A stretch of DNA of 64,000 bases from Mercurialis annua (Eukaryota > Streptophyta > Magnoliopsida > Malpighiales > Euphorbiaceae). The position numbers and the translations under genes are program-made. How positions within the stretch are numbered: position 1 is the stretch's first letter; each line of letters begins with the position of its first letter. Location of the stretch: positions 12,601,001 through 12,665,000 of the forward strand of contig NC_065573.1 in the NCBI RefSeq assembly GCF_937616625.2. The letters are read 5' to 3'. The notes beneath the pieces were generated by a model. That model was not told where the DNA came from and did not search any database. It worked only from the letters and a program-made list of their open reading frames with translations. Shown piece by piece: positions 1-12,818 of this stretch.

Positions 1-95
1 TAATCATAATATATAATGATAATAGAAGTGTCAACTAGTAAATAACAAAAGATAAAGTCAATACATGGTCAAACATGATTTACCTAGTGTATAAT

Positions 96-1385
96 TGTTG
101 AATTTAAACCGCAAGTATATGGTATCGCAACGAGTAATAAAATTCGTAAGACGGATATCGACCCCACAAGGACAATTTGACTCAACACACCGATTTCACT
201 CTGTAACTTTGATTTGTTAAGCAATAGATTTTTGTAAACGTTTAAAAACTAAAATTAAACAAATAAGCGAATTAAAATATTCAACTAGCAATTAAGCGAA
301 CAATTAACTCAAACTAAACAATTATCAAACAAATATGAAATGATAAAGGTCTAAAACAAATACGTTTAAAGATTCAAGGGTTGAAATTTCAAGAAAATAA
401 TAATAAAAAAAATATGATTTTTCTAGTGTTTTAATCAAAAGTCGAGTCGTTCTAAACCACCTAATCCCGCTCACTCAAGCCTCGTAGAAAGGGGAAAACG
501 CAACCTATTAATCAATCGACATCTAACTCACTCTCACGATATCAAATTCCAACTTAATTAATTTAAAAGCATTTATTAAACACACTCAAGGACTACCTAA
601 AATCTAACCCGCTCTCACAGAATTAAATTTTATGCAATTGATTACTTAGGTCTATTTGGTTAACAACTTCTCAATTAATTACTCAAACACAATTCAAGGG
701 TCAAATGATCAAACTAACCCTAGCATTAAGCCCAATAACCAAAACATGAAATTGAACACTAATTCAACTACAATCAATCATATAATCAAATGACAATCCA
801 TAGCAACCCTCAAATTTGAGATTTAGCCAATCATATTACCAATAACACAATTATAAAAATAGAAATAAATAATAGACATAATTAGAGATTATAAACACCT
901 TGAATTGCAAATGAAAATAACTCTTCAAATAGAAAGATAAATCTTCATTAATAATAATAATTTTCAACTTGTTCAAGAACTATAATAATCTAAAAAGCTG
1001 AAAATTACTCTAAGTAGCTAAAAAAGGTAAAAAGAAGGTTAGTGTAGTATCCACTCTCCAAATCCTTTACAAAAAGGTATTTATATGATGTCTAAAATAG
1101 GAAATAAAATTATCCAAACTCTAGTCTAATTTTAGGAGTACAAAAACATTAGATGGGCCTAAAAATAAAAAAAAAACAGCCTAGACCCAAAATTAAGCCT
1201 GGTTCGATCTACCCAAGCCTGGTTATATCGAACCAGGCATAAATAAAAAGCTACTGCCTTGAAAAGGGACAGTATATCGATCGAACTAGTCATGGTTCGA
1301 AATTTGGCCGGACCAATATTTTGCCCTCCGATTCTTGATTCACTTCAATCCGCTTTCCCCTGAAGCTCCAAATACTCCCAAAATA
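96..1385 (-). repeat. Degenerate Ty3/gypsy-type LTR remnant
   Basis: Read on the minus strand this resembles solo LTRs A and B further on. It ends in a block (120-180) matching the conserved LTR tail with GTGGGGTCGATA and TTATTAC motifs, and terminates TTCAACA at 96. It contains paired inverted motifs CCTGGTTCGATC / ATCGAACCAGG at 1199-1237. A TATA-like ATATAAATA lies at 1078-1086 (minus), 111 bp from those motifs. The phrases with CCCGCTC(A/T)C at about 465-620 match the AGAGAGCGGGA phrases of LTR A. The right boundary is uncertain and no TSD was found. No coding sequence was seen. Family assignment beyond Ty3/gypsy-like is not secure. Confidence 0.5.
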
Positions 1386-1937
1386 TGTTGTTAAGCTCCA
1401 ATTGCTCAGCTACCGTTCCTACAAAACTCAACCACAAAATAAAGTATGGAATACCAAAAATGTGCTACTAAATAATAATAACGGAACCAAAATCTTATAC
1501 AGAAATAGGAGAAATTCTACTCTTATCAATATCACTAAGGTAGACACTCTAAGAACAATAACAACTACAAGCATTCAATTCAACTCTTACTTTCATTTAC
1601 TATGCATCATTAATTGATTGCTTTTCTTTGTTGTTGATAATCAATCTTTGATTTATCATTTGTGTTGTAGGTTTGTGATTAACCTTGAAAAATCACTTTG
1701 TAAGCTTGTGTTTAGCTCTAGACAAACACTTATTGTAGTAGTTAGGTGTTACGCCTAAAACACCTCCATTAGTGATTTATTCCAAATCTCAATATTTGAT
1801 TGAGTAGTGGAGTAGAAAATGTTTGTGATTCAAAACACTCTAAATCTCGTGTGTTCTTCTCTTTAAACCCTAAACCTTTCTCTTAAACTTTTAAAATTAG
1901 CCATTAAACCTAATTCAGTCCCGTCTTAGGCATTTCA
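1386..1937 (+). repeat. Probable 5' LTR of the copia element
   Basis: This stretch lies directly upstream of a tRNA-iMet-type primer site and of a copia gag, and it ends in CA at 1936-1937, two bases before the primer site. The left end (TGTTG near 1386) is a guess, because no matching 3' LTR is present in the window. The 3' part carries an AAACCCTAAACC-type leader. Short open frames here are not credible genes. Confidence 0.4.
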
Positions 1938-1939
1938 AT

Positions 1940-1950
1940 TGGTATTAGAG
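1940..1950 (+). other. Primer binding site of the copia element
   Basis: TGGTATTAGAG differs by one base from TGGTATCAGAG, the complement of the 3' end of plant initiator tRNA-Met. It stands 45 bp before the gag start at 1995, as expected for plant Ty1/copia elements. Confidence 0.7.
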
Positions 1951-1994
1951 ATAAGTTGCTCAATTTTTGCTTAATTGCGAGTTGAACGATCTTG

Positions 1995-3736
1995 ATGGCT
2001 ATCAAAAACTACTCTTACACTCTTAGGTCATTCTTCGGTGGCTCGTATTTTCCAAATTGGAAGTTCTAGATGGAAAACTATCTAGATGGAAGGAGTCAAT
2101 GTTTGGCATGTTATCATTAAAGAATACAAAGCTTCTACTCAGATGGTGTTGAAGTTTCATGGGAAAGAGATGATTGGACAAGAGAGAAAATTGAAGCTAA
2201 TGGTCTTAATCGGAAGGCTATGTGTGTCCTCTTTGGTTCATTATCTAGAGATGAACAATAAAGAGTTCAACATTACTTTTGTACTCATGACATGTGGAAG
2301 ATCCTAGAGAACTACCATGAAGGTACGGTTCAAGTCAAGAACAAGAAGGTAGAGCTTCTCATTGGGGAATATGAAGCATTAAATCACAAGGCCAATGAGA
2401 ACATTACTGAAATCACTAATAGCCTTCTTGCCATCATCTCCAACCTCAAAAAGCTTGGTAAGCACTACACTCTTGGAGAAATCAATAGAAAAATTCATTG
2501 TTCATTGCCTATCTTAGATTAACAACTGAAGATAACCACCATTGAAGAAGCTCATGATTTGAAAGAAGTTGAGAACCAATGAGCTTTTTGAAAAAATGCT
2601 TCTTCATGAGATGACTTACATAAAGAGCATTCAAGAGGCAGAGAAAGATCAAGATGAGAAGACTAAGGGAATTTCTTTAAAAGCCAAGGCAATTGAGTCC
2701 GAGGTTGAAGAAGAGCTTAATTTGAGTGATGATGAAGATGATGAGGATATGATGATGATGGCCAATAAGGTTAGAGGTTGGAAGTTTAAGAAGAAGTGGC
2801 AAGCTCAAAGAAATGAAAACAAAGGAGATTATTCCAACTTCAAAAGATCTTCTACTCCTAGAAAAGAGGCTTCTACTCCTAGAAGAGATGTCACTTGCTA
2901 TGATTGTGTCAAACCGGGTCACACTAAACTGGAATGCCAGCAAGGGGCTATGAAATCCTTTCAAAATGACAAGAAGGGATTTGTGAATACATGAGATGAT
3001 GATAGTGAGTCTCAATTCGATGTGGAATGTCAAGGAGAGGAGAGGGCCAATGTTTGCTTCATGGTCTTTAAGGAGGAACCTACATCCAAGGTAAGTAATC
3101 TACCTTTTCTCTCTTGGGATGGTATAGGCATAGAAACACATGCTAGTTCTAGTAATATATTTGTTGATAGTATTGATGATGTGTTGGTTAATGTTGCCTT
3201 GGTTGATGATAGTATTGCTTCTGATGAATGCCATGACATGATAAATGAATTAACAACCAAATATAATGATTATCATGCCACAATGAAAATATTCAAAAGG
3301 GAAGCCTCTATGGATAAAATTGAGATGCTCCCTTTGAAGAAATAAATTCAAGACTTATAAAGTCTTTTTTAGAATATATCCCTAAGCAAGATGTTAATGT
3401 CTTGCTTAATGAAGATGAAAAACCGAAGAGAGAAATTCTTTCTCTAAATAGCTCTATCTCAAAGTTTCACAAAAGGAAATAATCTTTGGACAATCTTCTT
3501 GATTTCCAAAGAAACCCAACCATAAAATTTGGACTTGGCTATAATCACAACCCCTCTAGTTCAAATGTGAAAACATTTGTGAATACTTCTTCACCTCAAA
3601 CATTTTTCATAGAAGTTCCTCCTACTTTGGTCAAACCAAAAGGGGTGAAGAATGGACATGCTCATACTCCCAAGGCAAAGTCATCTTTGGCTCATAAGCA
3701 TACGAGCAAGGAGGGTACAAGACCCCTAGACATGCT
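1995..3736 (+). pseudogene. Ty1/copia gag (UBN2-type), broken
   Basis: The reading starts at ATG 1995 with MAIKNYSYTLRSFFGG, the usual N-terminus of copia Gag, and is interrupted by stops and frameshifts (for example near 2070, 2305, 2522 and 2993). Recognisable pieces are WKILENYHEGTVQVKNKK (2295-2350), typical of the UBN2/gag family, and a CX2CX4HX4C zinc knuckle CYDCVKPGHTKLEC (about 2897-2938), which binds RNA in intact Gag. An acidic DDEDDEDMMMM run precedes the knuckle. The gag-to-protease linker is cut at 3736 by element 1 and continues at 34830. The many lesions fit this being the oldest layer of the nest. The later pol half suggests the SIRE/Maximus group, by inference only. Confidence 0.8.
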
Positions 3737-5080
3737 TGGCACGACCCAATTCCAGAGATCATGACCGGCGCTAGGGTATGAGTATGGTTGTACCGAAACC
3801 CGTAGCTAGCCTTGCAGATAACCACACAAACATATAAACATGCAAGAAAACCACTGCTCGGAGGCAACCGAGACTCCAACCTAAGTCTAGCAGTTTATAT
3901 AAATAATTGTGAAACCAAATGCCCGGCTCAAACCCGAGACTTCAACATCATGCTTTATATATAAATAATAGAATCCAAGGTAAACATGCCAACAATATAA
4001 ATAAACAGTCAGACCAATCTGACAAACCAAAGTATGAATAAACCCAAAAAGACTAACTAATTCTACTGCGGTCGAAGAGTATAATACAGTTTGACTAGTT
4101 TTATAAAAAGCAAAAGAACCTCCGAAAGAATCAAAAAGTCGGAGATCGACCAAGAGTTCTCAAATTATAAACCTGAAAAAATGGAAAAACAATGGGGTCA
4201 GATATATTGAGATGAATTCGTAATACTATTTACATTTATTAAGTTAAAAATCTTTAAAACCTGAAATCATTTCATACTAATATATATAAGATTATGGAAT
4301 AACAATATTGAAATGAAACCCAAAGTACAACCCAAAGTAGATGGGAACAAATTCTCATCAATCTCAAAGTAAGCCAAACATTTTGTCAGCCAAACCAAAG
4401 TACTTACTTGTTGTCATGACCCAAAATTTTGAGTCGCAACCGGCGCTAGGGAATGGGAGTGTTAGCTCCAAAACCCGTAGCAAGCCTAAAATACATACTA
4501 ATTTTTTGCAAATCAAATTATATCTCGTATATCATGATAATATCAAAATACACACGATCCCTGTTTGAAATACACATCAGAGTTAAAGCGCTTCACAAAT
4601 AGAGTCGGACTATTTTAAACTACTGCGGACTTGCTAGAATGAGAACCTAGTCTCATGACTTGTACTACTTCCGAGAATTAAAACTTCGGAAGCTTCGTTC
4701 TTTACATCAAACCTAACTCAACCTGTAAAAATTGGAGTAACAACGGGGTCAGTATAAAACTGAGTGAATACACATAATTACAAGTTATATTGCATAAAGG
4801 GTGAAAACATTTGAAAACCTCTTTAAGTAGAAAAATATTCTTTTTGGATTATACCCGATACGATCTTACTTCCAAACATACTTCGTATGTTCATTCACAC
4901 TATCAAAGGCCATGTACGTATCATAAACTAAGCGTTTATGTTATAGACGTCTTGATATCCTTGCCTCATTCTTATATCTCATGTACGTTTATACTACGTA
5001 CATACTTAACATGTTTTGTTTACTATTATGATTTTGATTGTCTTTCGTCTTCTCATTAAGTTTCTCTGACTTTATCTTTC

Positions 5081-8000
5081 TGTAATACCCCGTAGAATTA
5101 TTAGCGTTTATTTTCGTGTGTGTCCGATTTTAATTGATTAGGACCTCGAAAATAGTGAATAAATTCACGTGATGAATTTATAAGGGTAAAAATGTGATTT
5201 GCTATGTGTTTGCCTTAAATGTGATTTTTGGCAATTTTACGTGTTAAAAGTGAATTTTGTGATTTTTCACTAAAAACCGTAAAAATAATTATTTTAAATA
5301 TTTTTAAAGGCCCAAAAATATTTTAAAAACAGCCCATATGATATGATTTAATGTTTTTGAATATTTGGTAAAGTTGAAATTATTTTGCCCCTAGAGTTCG
5401 AATTATTTACAAGAATGCCATAATGGCAAACTTGTAAATAATTGAAACTTCAAATAATATCTAGATATTTTCCTAAGCTAAACTTGGTGCCCAAGTCTCT
5501 ATTTCATCTTCTTCATTTGTGTGGGTGCCGAATTCTTCACAAAACAAAACACAAAACTTTCAACTTTGATTTTCTCTCAAAAATTTCTTCACGAAAGTTG
5601 TCGGGGATATTGCGTAGATCGTGTGTGTGTATTTGCATGTTCGTTTGAGGTATAATTTCAAGCTCAAAATCTTACTTTTAGTTGCTGATGTTAGTTAAGT
5701 GTTAGAAACATGCATAGGATGGTTTAAATTTGATGTTTGATGGATAATTAGTTGGTTTTAATTGCTAGTTTTATGGGTTTCGGTTTTAAAATAATTTTTC
5801 CGTGAAAAATTAAATTATTTATTTAAATTTCTGGGCTGATCTATATGATGATATTTATATATGCTTTTAAGTGTAATTTTGTGGATTAAAAATGTTAATT
5901 TATTCGGGTGTTAATTTAATTAGTTGGGTTTCGATTTTTAATTGTTTTAAAGCTTAAAAATCGCTTAAAAAGGGTAAATAAATTGATTTTTAATTTCTGG
6001 AAATAATTTTGTTCATGGATGAGTTACATTTGTGGCTGATGTTAATTAAATGCTTAATGGTTAACTTTTAGCGGTTTAATAATCGGGTTTAATTTTTAAT
6101 AACTCTATTCGGCCAAAAATTGTTGGAAAAGGGTAAAACTGTCATTTTAATTTCTGGGCAGAAAATATTTGTGAAAAATTTATGAAATGTGTTTGATAAT
6201 TATTTGTGGAGTTTAAATGATTTTTGTGTGGTGTTTTGACGGATTAATAATCGGTTTTGATTATTAACGTATATTTCGGTTTTAATAGTTAAAATAATGG
6301 AAAATATTATTTTAAAAATATTGGGCTGCTGTTTTTACAAGATAAAAATTAAAATTGTATTTGAAAAAGATTTTGGTGAATTTCGGTGTTAAAATGGCTT
6401 AAAATGAATTTTTAAGCGTTTTTAGCGTTTTTGAGTTTTCCGGCCAAAACCACCGGAATACGGTGACCGGAGTATGAGTAGAGGGGATAGAGCATGTTGG
6501 CTCAGTCCTAAACTCAGTTGGCAGCAGTTAGCGCCGAAATATTTTTGGCAGAAAATAAGGGGGGGCCGAGCCCCGGGTCAAAAATATTTTACGAAAAAAT
6601 ATTTTTGGATATTTTTGAATTGTGATATGTTTGATGAGATTTTCTAAAAGTGTATTTTAGAAAATTATGTGAATTGAATGTGTGTTAGAATTATAATGGA
6701 ATTATAATTCTATGTTTATTTATTGAAATAAATAAACTATGTGGTGTATCGTATAGAAATACGATGACGCGGAAATAGATAGTCGGAATCAAATTTGGTT
6801 TGTGATTATGTGGTTATATGGTTGAGTCGGTCTAGAGTTTATCCTAGAATTTAGAGTTATTACATTTATTAATGTTTAATCTCTAAATTAGATCCAGCGA
6901 GTTTTGTCGCGGAAACCGGCGAGCAAAGGTTTTGATATTCGACGGGTGGTATTTTTAATATTTGGAATAAGCGAGTACTGTGAGTGTGTTTACAACTTAT
7001 ACTGCTAAATATTAGTATTAAAAATATTGCGAACTGCTTTACATGATTTGCAAATGCTTTATTTTATTTTGAATTTAAATCGCATGAACTATATACATAG
7101 TTTTGAAACCGATTTAGATTCATTGAAACATGCTTACTATTGGGCGGCAATAGTGCTGTGTGATCACCGGTATTGCATTTAGAATGGGTTGCATGTGAAT
7201 GTGCTGTGTGAATCCTGGCGACGGCCTGGAAAGTCAGGCGACGGCCTAGACTCTGTGTGAACAGATCTTCAGAGGCAACGGAATATAGACGACCAAAGGC
7301 AGTAAAGAGAAACTGCCGAGATCTGAGAGGTTGAACCTTTTATAAAAAAAAGTGAAATTGGCGACAGTATTTATGTACTGCCGAAATCCGTTGTATTGTA
7401 AGAAGAGTCTGGGACTTTCAAATACGTAAAATAAGAATAATCGGATTTGACTGGCTAAAAGTACAAAAAGAGAAAATAAATACGGCCAAAGAAAAATAAA
7501 AGGTTAACCCGAATATGATGAAATGATGTGGAATATTTATGTTTCCTGTTTTGAAAGCATATAGGAACATGAATCATGGTTTAGGGTTTCATATGAATCG
7601 GTAATCTGGAATGCATTGCTTTCATATTAATGTTTATTAGTACATGTTGTACGCATTCACCAGTTTTTATAACTGACCCCGTTGAATTTAATATTTTTAC
7701 AGGCGAGTAGTTTGAGGTGCGGATTTCCAATTTCTTGTTCCGGAAATCCCTGGATTGAATAAGTGAGAATGACTTTCCTTTATGTGTCTAGAGTTGCAGT
7801 AGCTAGAATAATGAACGGTGATACCTTAGTGGTCGTTGGACTTATTTATGCTTTATTTTATTATAACGCTAAACTCTGATAATATGTAATATGTGAATGC
7901 TGTGCGAAAGTCCGAGCGACTGCACTTGAATAAAATGCGGCGAACGCATCTGCATAGTGAAATGCAGTTAAGTCCATTAGAGAAATGGCCTGCATAGTGA

Positions 8001-8294
8001 AATGCAGTAATTACCATAGTAAGATGGTACACATATTGAGATGCATGATAAACCATAGAGAAATGGTTTTGAAACTAAAATGCAATAATTAAAGAGAAAA
8101 TTATGTGCATGGTTTAAATGATAATGTTTATAAGAACGTTTTAAAACTGAAATTTTAAAATGTTCGAAAATGATTTGAATTCCGCGAAAAAATTTAAAGT
8201 GATTTTAATGTATTTTTAAGGCTTGCTACGGGTTTCGGAGCAACCACTCCCATTCCCTAGCGCCGGTCTCGATGCCGAGAATCGGGTCGTGACA
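5081..8294 (+). repeat. 5' LTR of element 3
   Basis: It runs from TGTAATACCCC to GGGTCGTGACA. The GGCGACGGCCT motif is repeated at about 7217 and 7237. A CTGACCCCGTTG...TTTTTACAGG block lies at 7673-7703, and the final 75 bases are shared with elements 1, 2 and 4. Small open frames here also occur in the 3' LTR and are not taken as genes. Confidence 0.95.
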
Positions 8295-8298
8295 AAGG

Positions 8299-8310
8299 TG
8301 GTATCAGAGC
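8299..8310 (+). other. Primer binding site of element 3
   Basis: TGGTATCAGAGC is complementary to the 3' end of plant initiator tRNA-Met and begins after a 4-base gap (AAGG) from the LTR end. Element 4 has the same gap length. Confidence 0.9.
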
Positions 8311-8624
8311 AATGGTCGAAAAACGGGCCATTGTCGAGTTTGATATCAAAGTGATGGTTTATAGTCTTAAACCATTACTAATATGTGAAAGGTGGTATCA
8401 TTGTAATATACCGTTTGGAATGTGAACCTAGGAAATTAATATATAGAGTCTACTGCAACATATAAGTTTCCGTCATGTCATTTGTTAAGTCATCATTTGT
8501 TTTTAAATATTCCCAGCTGTGCTTTAGGATCGAGTCTGTATGCTTGTTAGGAGTAAGTAGAGCCTGATAGTATACGATTAGAACGTTTAGATAGATTTTT
8601 AATAGACGACGTGCTTTGATCAGA

Positions 8625-8714
8625 ATGGCTGATCAGCATGAGGAAAACATTCAAGAGGAGAATGTTCATGATGAGGAGTCCGTTCATAACGATGCAATAT
8701 CTGATGTTGGATAG
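8625..8714 (+). pseudogene. Remnant of the Gag N-terminus of element 3
   Basis: From ATG 8625 a 29-residue acidic peptide beginning [12 protein letters not shown] runs to TAG 8712-8714. It is one frame off the Gag-Pol frame that overlaps it. In gag-bearing relatives such as element 4, roughly 100-200 residues of Gag precede the segment equivalent to SRFIKGLG, but here only about 30 codons separate the leader from it. The simple reading is an internal deletion that removed the main Gag helical domain and shifted the frame. This is inference from the neighbouring element; an intact sister copy was not available. Confidence 0.6.
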
Positions 8715-11700
8715 AGATAGGGTGAATTCAAGGTTTATTAAGGGGCTAGGACCCGAATATATTGGATTGCTATCTGATGTTAGTAAGGATTTGGTGCAAA
8801 TCATCGATAGTGCACGTCAGATGGAAAGTACTTTGATCCAATTTGGAAAGATCAACGTTTCTGGTGAGCTCGTAAGAGAAGGAACTGCTAGTTCGAATAC
8901 GAACAGGTTCACTGGACCATATCGTAAAGGATTTAAGAAAGGAAAGAAAGATAGGAGGTTCAGTATGTCTGGATCAAGTTCTAGTGGACGAAGTTCAGGA
9001 GGAACAGTACCACTATGTAATACTTGTGGAAAGAAGCATTTTGGAGCATGCTATTGGGCAACTAGAGGTTGTTACACATGTGGACAGCAAGGTCATTTCT
9101 CAAGAGAATGTCCTATGTCTGGACCACAAGGTTCAAGTGCTAGTGTTGTTCAACCAGTGTTTCAACAACCTAGACCTGTATATCCTGCAGTGTCTGGGCA
9201 GGCACAGAACCAGAATGTGTTTAATGGACAACGTGGAAGAGGATATGGTTTTGGTAATCGTGGTGGAGGAAGGACCACAGGCGGACGAGGATCTGGAGCA
9301 ACTGCTAGCGGAGGTCAGGCTAGAGTTTTTGCGATCAATCCTCAAGAGGCGAATGCGTCGAATGCGGTAGTGCAAGGTATATTTTCAATATCCTCGCATG
9401 ATGCATCAATTTTATTTGATCCCGGTGCTACGCATTCATTTGTATCGTCGAGTTTTGCATTAAAATTAGGAATTCAACCTGTGATTTTGCAAAACCCATT
9501 GTTAGTAGCTACACCTGTAGGCGAAAGCATAGACGTTACTGTAGTTTATCCGTCGTGTCCTGTGTTAATTGGAGAGCGAGAATTGCTTGCGGATTTGTTG
9601 CTGCTTAATGTTTTAGAATTCGACGTCATCCTAGGAATGGATTGGTTGTCGCGACATTATGCGAATGTGGATTGTAGAGAGAAGATAGTGACGTTCCATG
9701 TACCTGGAACTGAACTTATCTCTATACGGGGAGAGAAGTTGGAAACCCCAAAGAGTTTAATCTCGGCTTTGAAAGCGAGAAAGATGTTAAATAAAGGATG
9801 TCAAGGATTTTTAGCTCTGGTACGGGATATTCAGAAGGAAGTTGGAAATGTGAATGATGTACCAGTAGTTTCGGAGTATTCTGATGTGTTTCCAGAAGAG
9901 TTACCTGGATTACCACCAGATCGAGAGATTGAATTCTGTATTGATCTAGTTCCTGGTACAAGTCCAATATCGATACCTCCGTATCGTATGGCACCAGCAG
10001 AACTAAAGGAGTTGAAGGATCAATTAGAAGAATTGATTGATCGTGGATTTATACGACCAAGTGTCTCACCTTGGGGAGCACCTGTGTTGTTTGTTAAGAA
10101 GAAGGATGGATCTATGAGACTCTGTATAGATTACAGACAACTCAATAAGGTCACAATCAAGAATAAGTATCCTTTACCCAGAATTGACGATTTATTCGAT
10201 CAATTGCAAGGAGCGAGGTACTTTTCAAAGATTGATCTGAGGTCTGGTTATCATCAGTTGAAGATCAGAAATGATGATATTCCAAAGACTGCATTCAGAA
10301 CAAGATACGGTCATTATGAATTTTTGGTGATGTCATTTGGATTGACAAATGCACCAGCGGCTTTCATGGATTTGATGAATCGGATTTTTAAACCGTTTCT
10401 AGATCAATTCGTGATAGTGTTCATAGATGATATCTTGATTTATTCGCGCACAGAGGAGGAGCATGCGCAACACTTAAGGATTGTGTTACAAACTTTGAGA
10501 GATCATCAGCTTTATGCCAAATTCTCGAAGTGTGAGTTTTGGTTAGAAGAGGTAGCATTTTTGGGACATGTAGTATCTCAAAGTGGGATTAAGGTGGATC
10601 CTACAAAGATTGAAGCTGTGATGGATTGGAAAAGGCCAAGTTCAGTGACAGAAATTCGTAGTTTCTTGGGTTTAGCTGGTTATTATAGACGGTTTGTGCA
10701 AGACTTTTCTAAGTTGTCTGCACCATTAACTAAGCTAACTCAGAAGAACGCGAAGTTCATTTGGACTGATCAATGTGAAGTGAGTTTCCAGAAGCTGAAG
10801 GAGTGTTTGACAACAGCTCCAGTTCTGGCATTACCTTCTGGTAGTGATGGACTTACAGTCTATTGTGATGCTTCTAGGATCGGGTTAGGATGTGTACTGA
10901 TGCAACATGGACGAGTTATAGCTTATGCTTCTCGCCAGTTGAAAAAGCATGAAGTTAATTATCCAACCCATGATCTAGAATTAGCAGCAGTGATATTCGC
11001 ATTAAAGATTTGGAGACATTACCTATATGGAGCAAAATGCGAAATATTCACTGATCACAAGAGTCTGAAATACATATTTGATCAGAGAGAGTTGAATCTC
11101 AGGCAGAGGAGGTGGATGGAGTTGCTAAAGGATTATGACTGTACGATACAGTATCATCCTGGCAAAGCTAACGTGGTGGCTGATGCGTTGAGCAGAAAAT
11201 CAGCAGGAAGTTTAGCTCATGTTACTTTAGTTGAGAAGAGACCAATGATTAGAGAAGTGCATTCGTTGTTTGATCAAGGAGTTCAATTAGAGGTTTCGTA
11301 TTTGGGGAGTTTGTTAGCTCAAATGACGATTAAACCTACATTGAATGATCAGATTAAGGAACTTCAGACAACGGATCCTCAACTAAAGCATGTTATTGCA
11401 GAAGTTCAAAAGGGAATGAACTCTGAGTATAATTGGAAAGGTGGTATTCTGAAATTTGGTACAAGGGTGTGCGTACCAAATGTAGAGGAATTGAAACAGA
11501 GAATTATGATGGAGGCACATGGATCTAAGTATAGTGTTCATCCTGGTTCTACCAAGATGTATCACGATGTTAAGCAGATGTATTGGTGGAATGGTATGAA
11601 AAGGGATATAGCAGAATTTGTTGCTAAGTGTCCGATATGCCAACAAGTGAAGTTGGAACATCAGAGACCATTTGGATTTTTGCAACAATTACCAATACCA

Positions 11701-12783
11701 GAATGGAAATGGGAAAGAATAACCATGGATTTTGTCGTTGGATTGCCTAAGTCGCAACATGGTTTTGATTCGATATGGGTTATCGTTGATCGAATGACAA
11801 AGTCGGCTCATTTCATTCCGATCAAGGTTACCTATACGGCAGCGAAATTGGCACAGATTTATATTGACAAAGTGGTCAGTTTACATGGAGTTCCTGTGTC
11901 AATTGTGTCAGATCGAGGATCAGTTTTTACATCCCGATTTTGGCAAAGTCTGCAAGAGGCTTTAGGAACGCGTTTAGATTTTAGTACGGCGTTTCATCCC
12001 CAAACAGATGGACAGTCTGAAAGGACCATCCAGACTTTGGAGGATATGTTAAGAATGTGCGTTTTAGATTTCGGAGGCCATTGGGATGAGTATCTACCGT
12101 TAGTAGAGTTCTCATATAACAATAGTTATCATTCCAGTATTGAAATGGCACCGTATGAGGCGTTGTATGGACGTAAGTGTAGATCTCCAATTTGTTGGGA
12201 AGAAGTTGGAGAAAGGAAGTTGACAGGAGCTGAAATAGTTCAGATTACGTCTGAGAAAGTTCCGTTGATTAAGCAACGTTTAGAAACTGCATTTAGTCGG
12301 CAAAAGAGCTATGCTGATGTGAGGAGAAAGGATATAGAATTTCAAGTCGGAGATTTTGTGTTTCTTAAAATATCACCTATGAAAGGTGTAATCCGATTTG
12401 GAAAGAAAGGAAAGCTAGCGCCGAGATATGCAGGGCCTTATGAGGTTATTGAGCGAATAGGAGCGGTAGCTTATAAGTTAGCATTACCGTCTGAGATGTC
12501 GCAGGTACATCCAGTGTTTCACGTGTCGATGCTTAGGAAGTATATACCTGACCCTCATAGACTTATTCAACCTCAGGAGGTTGAGATAGACGAGGAACTA
12601 TCTTATGAGGAGGAACCCGTAGAAATTGTGGATACCCAGATTAGGAAACTCCGTAGTAAGGAGATACCTATGGTAAAAGTGCTCTGGAGGAGCCGTACAA
12701 TTGAGGAATGTACGTGGGAAACGGAGGCGGATATGCGGAAACGATATCCCCACTTGTTTGCTCAAGGTAATAGGTTGTTTTGA
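8638..12783 (+). CDS. Gag(partial)-Pol polyprotein of chromovirus element 3
   Basis: A 1381-codon open frame without breaks. Residues about 25-65 are the end of the Gag domain ([15 protein letters not shown]). Two CCHC-type knuckles lie at about 127 ([12 protein letters not shown], atypical spacing) and 145-158 ([14 protein letters not shown]). The retropepsin motif at 261 reads D-P-G-A-T-H, with P where S/T is usual. Reverse transcriptase spans about 420-700, with catalytic FIDD from 595. RNase H begins near DAS at 744. The integrase zinc finger starts near H968, with catalytic D1031, D1092 and E1128 (exact DD35E spacing). A chromodomain-like tail occupies about 1320-1376 ([15 protein letters not shown]). 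Enzymatic domains look intact. The ATG at 8638 is probably not the ancestral start, because the true Gag leader lies in another frame at 8625. Translation may start here or at ATG 8704. Confidence 0.93.
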   Translation: MRKTFKRRMFMMRSPFITMQYLMLDRDRVNSRFIKGLGPEYIGLLSDVSKDLVQIIDSARQMESTLIQFGKINVSGELVREGTASSNTNRFTGPYRKGFKKGKKDRRFSMSGSSSSGRSSGGTVPLCNTCGKKHFGACYWATRGCYTCGQQGHFSRECPMSGPQGSSASVVQPVFQQPRPVYPAVSGQAQNQNVFNGQRGRGYGFGNRGGGRTTGGRGSGATASGGQARVFAINPQEANASNAVVQGIFSISSHDASILFDPGATHSFVSSSFALKLGIQPVILQNPLLVATPVGESIDVTVVYPSCPVLIGERELLADLLLLNVLEFDVILGMDWLSRHYANVDCREKIVTFHVPGTELISIRGEKLETPKSLISALKARKMLNKGCQGFLALVRDIQKEVGNVNDVPVVSEYSDVFPEELPGLPPDREIEFCIDLVPGTSPISIPPYRMAPAELKELKDQLEELIDRGFIRPSVSPWGAPVLFVKKKDGSMRLCIDYRQLNKVTIKNKYPLPRIDDLFDQLQGARYFSKIDLRSGYHQLKIRNDDIPKTAFRTRYGHYEFLVMSFGLTNAPAAFMDLMNRIFKPFLDQFVIVFIDDILIYSRTEEEHAQHLRIVLQTLRDHQLYAKFSKCEFWLEEVAFLGHVVSQSGIKVDPTKIEAVMDWKRPSSVTEIRSFLGLAGYYRRFVQDFSKLSAPLTKLTQKNAKFIWTDQCEVSFQKLKECLTTAPVLALPSGSDGLTVYCDASRIGLGCVLMQHGRVIAYASRQLKKHEVNYPTHDLELAAVIFALKIWRHYLYGAKCEIFTDHKSLKYIFDQRELNLRQRRWMELLKDYDCTIQYHPGKANVVADALSRKSAGSLAHVTLVEKRPMIREVHSLFDQGVQLEVSYLGSLLAQMTIKPTLNDQIKELQTTDPQLKHVIAEVQKGMNSEYNWKGGILKFGTRVCVPNVEELKQRIMMEAHGSKYSVHPGSTKMYHDVKQMYWWNGMKRDIAEFVAKCPICQQVKLEHQRPFGFLQQLPIPEWKWERITMDFVVGLPKSQHGFDSIWVIVDRMTKSAHFIPIKVTYTAAKLAQIYIDKVVSLHGVPVSIVSDRGSVFTSRFWQSLQEALGTRLDFSTAFHPQTDGQSERTIQTLEDMLRMCVLDFGGHWDEYLPLVEFSYNNSYHSSIEMAPYEALYGRKCRSPICWEEVGERKLTGAEIVQITSEKVPLIKQRLETAFSRQKSYADVRRKDIEFQVGDFVFLKISPMKGVIRFGKKGKLAPRYAGPYEVIERIGAVAYKLALPSEMSQVHPVFHVSMLRKYIPDPHRLIQPQEVEIDEELSYEEEPVEIVDTQIRKLRSKEIPMVKVLWRSRTIEECTWETEADMRKRYPHLFAQGNRLF

Positions 12784-12803
12784 AATTCGAGGACGAATTT
12801 CTT

Positions 12804-12818
12804 ATAAGGAGGGGTGAA
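12804..12818 (+). other. Polypurine tract of element 3
   Basis: AAGGAGGGGTGAA directly precedes the 3' LTR, where it would prime plus-strand DNA synthesis. The motif TTCGAGGACGAATTT at 12786-12800 just upstream is also present in element 4 (minus strand, about 26129-26144). Confidence 0.85.
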
